This document shows positions 59,323-64,000 of a stretch of DNA of 64,000 nt, piece after piece (the stretch's first letter is position 1; each line of letters opens with the position of its first letter). The translations under genes were made by a program, and so were the position numbers. Source of the DNA: Streptomyces sp. NBC_01335 (lineage in GTDB: Bacteria; Actinomycetota; Actinomycetes; Streptomycetales; Streptomycetaceae). Below the pieces are notes generated by a model. The model did not search any database. It saw only the letters and a list, made by a program, of their open reading frames with translations, and was not told the origin of the DNA. The DNA is taken from positions 7,611,001 through 7,675,000 of the forward strand of contig NZ_CP108370.1 of the NCBI RefSeq assembly GCF_035953295.1, read 5' to 3'.

Positions 59323-60965
59323 GATGCCGTCCCTTCCCGGACGAAGTCTTCCGTACCGCGCTCCTCGCGGTGCCCGCCCGGCTCCTCGGCGGTCGCGGAC
59401 AGCCGGTCGAGCAGGTGGCCGACCGTGCGGAGTGCCGACTGGGCGGCGCCCTGCATCCACGCGTGGGCGGCCGAGAGGTGCTCGCCGGCGAAGTAGAGGC
59501 GCGGGTCGCTCTCCGGGTGCGGCGTCGCGAGGCCGTTGAGGTACCTCGTGTGCTCGCCGGGAGAGAGATAGGCGAAAGACCCTCCGCTCATGCCCAGATG
59601 GCTGTCCCAGTCCCAGTGCACGATCTCGTCGATGTCCTCACAGATCCCCGGATGCAACTGCTCCAGGCACCGCATCACGACCCGGTCGCGGTCCGCGGCC
59701 GGCAGTGCGGTGAACCGGCGGGCGTGCGGGCCCCAGAGATAGGCGCCCGTAAGCACCCCCGGCTCGTGCGAGAGCTCGGCGTTCCGGGCGGTCAGCCTCT
59801 GAGGTGAGGACGGGCGGGCGTCCAGGACGACGCGGGCGTTGTCCGACGGGTACCAGCACTGCTGAATGGGGAGGTCGGTGAAGCTCCCACCGCCGTAGAT
59901 GCCGTCGTCGAGTTCCCAGCTCCGCCGACGCAGGTGCACCAGGGTTTTGGTACTGCTCGCATAGGTGAGACTGCGGACGGCCTGGGCCTGCCGGTGGGGC
60001 AGGGCCGGGGTGATGGTGATCCGGTCGAGTGTGGTCAGCGGGACGCAGGCCAGCACGGCATCGTAGGTCTCGTCGACGGGGCGGCCCACGCAGTGCCCTC
60101 TGATCCGGCCACCGTCGGAGTTCAGCTCCACCGCGTCGACGTGGGTCGACAGGCGCAGCGACCCCGGCGTCAGCCGCCGTACGAACTCACGGACCAGCGT
60201 GTCCATCCCGCCGACCAGTTCGAGGGGGGCGGCATGGAAGAGACCGAAGTAGTCGACGAGCACTTCGAGAAGGGAGGCGTGCTCGTAGTGGACCAGTCCG
60301 CTGGCGTACCCCAGCAGATCCCAGGCGTCCTCGGAGAACTGCTCCCGTGCGAACTGCCACAAGGAGACCGACATCAGGCGGTCCAGAGCCGCGTCCTGCC
60401 AGTTGCCCTCCAGGACACTCAGCTGCTGTGCATGGCTGAGCGCGTCCCAGGCCGTACGCAGCACACGGTCCAGCCAGTTCCTCGGCCCGTCCTGGTCGGC
60501 GGCGTCGAGGCCGTAATCCGGATAAAGCTGGTGGCCGTGGCTCAATCGGGTGCGGCGGCCGCGCAGGTGGTAGTACCCATCCGGGTTCAGGTTGACGAAG
60601 GGACGGGTCCGCAGCCCGAACTCACGCACGTAATGGAGCACGCATTCGTGATTTCCGGGAATGCGCATCGCGCCGACGTCCGCGTAGGTCCCGTCCCAGA
60701 AACGATGCGTACGCACCCGCCCCCCGGGACGCTCGGCCTGCTCGTAGAGCACGGCTTTCACTCCGCGCCGCTGCAGTTCGTAGGCCGAGACCAGACCGGC
60801 CAGCCCGCCGCCGATGATTCCCACACGCGCCGGGCGAGCGGCACTCGCCACTCGTAATTCCTCCGGAAACGCGAAGCACCGATCGAACAAACCCTCCACA
60901 CTCCTCCACTCGCATACTGCTCCCCCCATTGTCTGGCGATCCGCACCCGCCGCAACGACATCCAT
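59319..60965 (-). CDS. Flavin-dependent amine oxidase (L-amino acid oxidase-like)
   Basis: About 548 residues. The FAD-binding motif VGIIGGGLAGLVSAYELQRRG is near residue 50 and the GG doublet in ERPGGRVRTHRF; GAMRIPGNHECV follows, and FAGEHLSAAHAWMQGAAQSA closes the FAD domain near the C-terminus. Such enzymes oxidise amino acids to imino/oxo acids or oxidatively decarboxylate them (tryptophan monooxygenase type). The start is uncertain: ATG 60965 and ATG 60929 are both possible, and the open frame reaches 61139. It is coupled to the GCS2 ligase gene. Confidence 0.86.
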   Translation of the reverse strand: MDVVAAGADRQTMGGAVCEWRSVEGLFDRCFAFPEELRVASAARPARVGIIGGGLAGLVSAYELQRRGVKAVLYEQAERPGGRVRTHRFWDGTYADVGAMRIPGNHECVLHYVREFGLRTRPFVNLNPDGYYHLRGRRTRLSHGHQLYPDYGLDAADQDGPRNWLDRVLRTAWDALSHAQQLSVLEGNWQDAALDRLMSVSLWQFAREQFSEDAWDLLGYASGLVHYEHASLLEVLVDYFGLFHAAPLELVGGMDTLVREFVRRLTPGSLRLSTHVDAVELNSDGGRIRGHCVGRPVDETYDAVLACVPLTTLDRITITPALPHRQAQAVRSLTYASSTKTLVHLRRRSWELDDGIYGGGSFTDLPIQQCWYPSDNARVVLDARPSSPQRLTARNAELSHEPGVLTGAYLWGPHARRFTALPAADRDRVVMRCLEQLHPGICEDIDEIVHWDWDSHLGMSGGSFAYLSPGEHTRYLNGLATPHPESDPRLYFAGEHLSAAHAWMQGAAQSALRTVGHLLDRLSATAEEPGGHREERGTEDFVREGTAS

Positions 60966-61261
60966 GAGGCGATCGGGGAGACCTTCAGCCGCTCGAAGAA
61001 ATGACGGGAGAAGGCTTCCCCCGACGGCGGCGGGAAGTCCCGGAAGAGGCGGGAAGTCCTGAAGGAGGCGGTGGCGTCGGCTGTATCGGCGGTCCTCCCG
61101 TCGTGGCTTCTCGGGGGCAGGGGCTTCACCCGCGTCCAAGGCCGACTGGGCTCCCCGCCGGGGGTGTCCGCTTCGTTGCTCCGGACCACGCTGATCGGAT
61201 GGGGCTCGTCATACGGGGTTCCGGGCAGCCCGTCCCGGCTGATACAGCACGCCCGGCCGAA

Positions 61262-61303
61262 CGCGCCGGTGCCGGGCAGGAGAACCTGCCCGGCACCGGC
61301 GCG
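61262..61303 (-). terminator. Perfect 19-bp-arm hairpin terminator
   Basis: Arms 61262-61280 and 61285-61303 are perfectly complementary (begin CGCGCCGGTGCCGGGCAGG) around an AGAA loop. It lies 115 nt past the chaplin stop and upstream of the amine oxidase gene, so it should end the chaplin transcript and insulate the next operon. Confidence 0.85.
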
Positions 61304-61417
61304 GACCGACGTGGGAAACCGTGGGGAGCGGATCACTGCTGTCCCGACCGGGGTTCGTGCGGTCGGCACCGGCTGACCGGGGCCCCCGGGCACCTCAGCC
61401 GGGCAATCCCCGGGGAC

Positions 61418-61726
61418 CTACTTGCTGTGGTCCCCCATGGAGCCCTCGTGGCCGCTCTTCGTCTCGTCGTGGCCGCGGTCGTGGCCTTCGCCGTTGACGC
61501 AGGTGTTTCCGAAGCTCGGGTTCAGCAGACCGATGATGTTGAGGGAGTTCCCGCACACGTTGACGGGAATGTGGATGGGGATCTGGACGACGTTGCCGGA
61601 CAGCACGCCCGGCGAGCCGAAGGCGGCACCTTGCGCTCCGGCATCCGCGGCGGCCGTTCCGGCGCCGGTGAACATCAGGGCGGCAGCGGCCGCGGCCAGG
61701 AATACTGTGCTTCTCAGCTTCAACAT
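61418..61726 (-). CDS. Chaplin family protein with charged C-terminal tail
   Basis: A 102-residue protein with a signal peptide (VFLAAAAAALMFTGAGTAAA) and one chaplin domain at about 34-75 (SPGVLSGNVVQIPIHIPVNV, then CGNSLNIIGLLNPSFGNTC) with the two conserved Cys. Chaplins self-assemble into amyloid fibres on aerial hyphae and spores. Unlike short chaplins, about 23 extra residues rich in His, Gly, Asp, Glu and Lys follow (GHDRGHDETKSGHEG). There is no sortase signal, so it is of the short secreted type. ATG 61726 has GGAGAG upstream. Confidence 0.93.
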   Translation of the reverse strand: MLKLRSTVFLAAAAAALMFTGAGTAAADAGAQGAAFGSPGVLSGNVVQIPIHIPVNVCGNSLNIIGLLNPSFGNTCVNGEGHDRGHDETKSGHEGSMGDHSK

Positions 61727-61847
61727 TGAGCTCTCCGCACTTCGAGTGCCACCGCTCGGACGCGGCAACTGCCCCCACGATGCGCGCCCGCTCCCGTCCG
61801 GACCGCCGACGCGCCTGCCCGCCGCCCAGACCCCCCTGAACGGTCGT

Positions 61848-62480
61848 TCATTCATGCGCGGTTGGCCGAATCGTGCCCCCGGATCCGCTGAGGGTGCGTG
61901 CCGTCGGACCGGCCAGGTAGTCGTCCAGGAGAGCGATCTGACGCCCCGGCGGGAACGCCTCCGGGGCGAACAGCGCCTGGACCACCAGGCCGAGTACGAA
62001 GGACTGGGCCGCGGCGGCGATGTGCTCGGGGTCGCCGGGGGGCAGTTCACCGAGCTCCTGGGCCGCGGCCACCTGCTCGCTCAGCCTGTCCCGGCTCCGG
62101 GCGTACTTGCGGGCGTAGGCGGAGCTCAGGTGGGGGTCGGAAAGCGCGGCATCCCAGGACGAGACCCAGATCCGGTTGCTGTCGGTGGACTCCGGAGTCA
62201 GCGGCAGGATGTCGAGGAGTGCGGCCCTGAAGGCGGCCAGGCCTGCACCTGCCTCGCGGCGGGGGCGGGTGATGGTGCGCTGTTCGAGCAGGTCGAGGGC
62301 GTACTCGACCAACGCTTGTTTGGTCGGGAAGTAGTGCGTGAGCAGGCCGGTGGTGGCGCCGAGTTCGGCGGCGACGGCGCGCAGGGTCAGGCCGGTGAAG
62401 CCACGGGTGGCCATGATCTGCCAGACCGCCGCGGAGACGTCGCGTCGACGGGCCTCGTGGTCTCCCTTGGTACGGGGCAT
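61848..62480 (-). CDS. TetR-family repressor
   Basis: A 210-residue regulator with an N-terminal HTH (FTGLTLRAVAAELGATTGLL, THYFPTKQALVEYAL) and a BetI-like C-terminal domain. It is divergent from the GNAT gene at 62518, with a palindrome-like site between them, and probably represses itself and that gene. Confidence 0.92.
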   Translation of the reverse strand: MPRTKGDHEARRRDVSAAVWQIMATRGFTGLTLRAVAAELGATTGLLTHYFPTKQALVEYALDLLEQRTITRPRREAGAGLAAFRAALLDILPLTPESTDSNRIWVSSWDAALSDPHLSSAYARKYARSRDRLSEQVAAAQELGELPPGDPEHIAAAAQSFVLGLVVQALFAPEAFPPGRQIALLDDYLAGPTARTLSGSGGTIRPTAHE

Positions 62481-62490
62481 GCCGACACGG

Positions 62491-62516
62491 TACATTGCCG
62501 TAACGCTTGTTATGTA
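62491..62516. promoter_or_regulatory. Candidate TetR operator
   Basis: TACATTGCCGTAACGCTTGT followed by TATGTA contains TAAC-GCTT-GTTA, flanked by TACAT and ATGTA. It is 10 nt from the repressor start and directly at the GNAT start, the usual place for an autoregulated divergent operator. Confidence 0.6.
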
Positions 62517-62517
62517 A

Positions 62518-63081
62518 ATGGGGGTGCTCATGTTCTGGCTGTCGCTGCGCGACGGTGCCCGCCTCGGGGAACTGGAGGTCTGGCACGCGGAGGAGTTCGC
62601 CGCCCACATGGACCGGGCCCGCGACCACATCCGGCCGTGGGTCGGGCCCGCGTTCCTCACCGGCGACGTGGACGGGGCGCGGGCCACGCTCGCGCGGTAT
62701 GCCGGACGCAAGGCCGCCGACGGAGCCCGCTTGTACGGCATCTGGCGGAGCGAAGTCCTGGTCGGCGGGGTGATGTTCACGGACTTCGACGCCGCTGCCG
62801 GCACGTGTGAGATCGGCTGTTGGCTGGAGCCGTCCGCCGAGGGGCACGGGCTGATCACCCAGGCGGGCGGCGCCCTGCTGGACTGGGCGTTCACGTCCCG
62901 GGGGCTGCACCGTGCCGAGTGGCACTGCCGGGCCGACAACGACCGCAGCTCGGCGGTGGCCAAGCGACTCGGCATGACCTTGGAGGGCGTACGCCATGAG
63001 GCGTGGCCGTACGAGGGCGTGCGCCACGACAAGCAGCTCTGGGCCGTCCTTGCTCCGGAATGGCACGACCTGGAGCGGTGA
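62518..63081 (+). CDS. GNAT N-acetyltransferase (RimJ/RimL-like)
   Basis: A 187-residue acetyltransferase with the acetyl-CoA region EIGCWLEPSAEGHGLITQAG and the helix NDRSSAVAKRLGMTLEG, as in RimJ/RimL enzymes acting on protein N-termini or small amines. ATG 62518 would be nearly leaderless if the operator covers the promoter; ATG 62530 with GGGGG upstream is an alternative. Likely controlled by the adjacent TetR protein. Confidence 0.9.
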   Translation: MGVLMFWLSLRDGARLGELEVWHAEEFAAHMDRARDHIRPWVGPAFLTGDVDGARATLARYAGRKAADGARLYGIWRSEVLVGGVMFTDFDAAAGTCEIGCWLEPSAEGHGLITQAGGALLDWAFTSRGLHRAEWHCRADNDRSSAVAKRLGMTLEGVRHEAWPYEGVRHDKQLWAVLAPEWHDLER

Positions 63082-63145
63082 GCGGCGACGACTCGCACAC
63101 GACGTGGCGGTCGGCCGTGCCGGGGTGGGCCGACCGCCACGAGGC

Positions 63146-64000
63146 TCAAGGCGACGCCGGGGGCGCCGAGGTCGTCGTGGTGGGCACCGGTGCCGGCGGC
63201 TCGCACGCCGAGGTCTTGTCCTCGGCGTGGCGTGGGGCCGAGAGCGCCGCTCGCCAGCCGCCGTGTGCGGTGATCTCGCGGGCGCCGTCGAGTGCTACGG
63301 GCTCACAGAGGAAGCCTGTCACGCAGGTGCCGTCCGCGAGTTCCACGGTGCCGAGGGCCATGGGGCGGGGGAGCGCCGCGAGGAGCGTGCCGAGCCCTTC
63401 GGCCGAAAGCCGCCACACCTCGGCCTCGATGGCGGCACCTCCCTCGACGGTACGGACCAGACCGGGTTTGGGCGGCGACGTGTCGAGGGCGTACAGCCGG
63501 TAGACGGGTGCCGTGGTGGTGGTGCGTACGAGCCGGGCGCCGAGGGCGAGCAGCTGTCCGTTCAGAGGCTGTCCGGACAGGTGCGCGCCGACCACCGCCA
63601 GGTCGTGTTGTGGAAGGAGCGTCGTCCGCCCGACAGGCGGGACTTCCACAACACGACCCAGGCGCGGAGGCGGGGTGGTGAGCAGGCCGGCGACGCGGAC
63701 GAGCCGTTCGTCGGTGAACGCGGGGCCGATCAGCATCACGCCGAACGGGAGCCCGTCCACCTCGCCCGCCGGAACGGCGACCGCCGCGAGGTCGAAGAGG
63801 TTGGTCGAGTTGGTGAACCGGCCGAGCCGGGCGTTCGCGCCCAGGGGGTCTGCCGCGACCTCCGCGAGGGTCGGATGTCCGGGCGTCGTCGGCAGGAGGA
63901 GCGCATCCGCGTCCCCGAGCGAGGCCAGGGCCCTGTCGCGGAGGACCGACAGCCTCTCCAGATCCGCGCAGAGCCGGTGGGCCGGGATGTCCCCGGCCCC
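63146..64000 (-). CDS. Amidase / allophanate hydrolase-like, 3' part (start outside window)
   Basis: The last 284 residues of an amidase-signature protein: LLLPTTPGHPTLAEVAADPL, then TNSTNLFDLAAVAVPAG and GLPFGVMLIGPAFTDE end the amidase fold. An allophanate-hydrolase C-terminal domain follows (DLAVVGAHLSGQPLNGQLLA, GTCVTGFLCEPVALDGAREI). The order matches AtzF-type enzymes that split allophanate from urea breakdown into ammonia and CO2. The Ser-Ser-Lys triad lies outside the window. A urea carboxylase gene would be expected nearby beyond the edge. Confidence 0.88.
   Translation of the reverse strand, partial: GAGDIPAHRLCADLERLSVLRDRALASLGDADALLLPTTPGHPTLAEVAADPLGANARLGRFTNSTNLFDLAAVAVPAGEVDGLPFGVMLIGPAFTDERLVRVAGLLTTPPPRLGRVVEVPPVGRTTLLPQHDLAVVGAHLSGQPLNGQLLALGARLVRTTTTAPVYRLYALDTSPPKPGLVRTVEGGAAIEAEVWRLSAEGLGTLLAALPRPMALGTVELADGTCVTGFLCEPVALDGAREITAHGGWRAALSAPRHAEDKTSACEPPAPVPTTTTSAPPASP

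Overview
The window is high-GC actinobacterial DNA, almost certainly Streptomyces. Support comes from strong third-position GC bias, many GTG/TTG starts, 4-base ATGA/GTGA overlaps, a chaplin gene, a HelR-type ATPase, NRPS and P450 genes, and a 29-nt type I-E-like CRISPR repeat. No tRNA or rRNA was recognised.

Bases 1-22577 look like one secondary-metabolite cluster. A minus-strand operon encodes two homologous amidinotransferases, two P450s, a small ferredoxin and a C-A NRPS that runs off the left edge. Divergent from it are an O-methyltransferase, a fold-type-II PLP-like protein and a FemAB/GNAT-type transferase, followed by a HelR RNA-polymerase-protecting ATPase and an MFS exporter. Then come a clavaminate-synthase-like Fe(II)/2-oxoglutarate oxygenase, a free-standing A-PCP protein whose specificity pocket reads as asparagine, two different ATP-grasp ligases, a frameshifted type II thioesterase and a split ThDP decarboxylase. 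Together these suggest a guanidino-containing, possibly hydroxyasparagine-containing small peptide. The product is not identified.

Bases 22.6-23.6 kb are a graveyard: an unrecognised frameshifted gene and a partial copy of a phosphatase gene whose intact copy lies at 55.2 kb. Bases 23.6-31.8 kb carry an envelope/redox block: a membrane glycosyltransferase-like protein, a cytochrome b-molybdopterin oxidoreductase fusion, a methyltransferase/DUF2064/GT2 operon, a two-component system and an NAD-dependent epimerase. Bases 31.8-38.9 kb contain membrane proteins, a decayed Orn/Lys/Arg decarboxylase, a large catalase, small DUF proteins and a dispersed inverted-repeat element. Bases 38.9-44.5 kb hold a 1644-residue polymorphic toxin (lectin, coiled coil, Hint, RNase A-like tip) with its presumed immunity gene.

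Bases 44.5-49.8 kb hold an IS5-type transposase remnant, a secreted protein, and an IclR regulator divergent from two amidohydrolases. Around 50-51.3 kb lie a MocR remnant, a two-repeat inverted mini-CRISPR and an eight-spacer array without cas genes nearby. Bases 53-55 kb carry an HMGL-like/Sua5-like gene pair, and 55.2 kb the SpoIIE-type phosphatase.

At 56610-57867 a 26-residue peptide ending in AWYIWY, a perfect hairpin and a P450 form a compact RiPP locus. Its core equals that of tryptorubin A, an atropopeptide. It is followed by a GCS2 ligase/flavin amine oxidase pair on the other strand, a chaplin, a TetR/GNAT divergent pair and the 3' end of an allophanate-hydrolase-like amidase that runs off the right edge.
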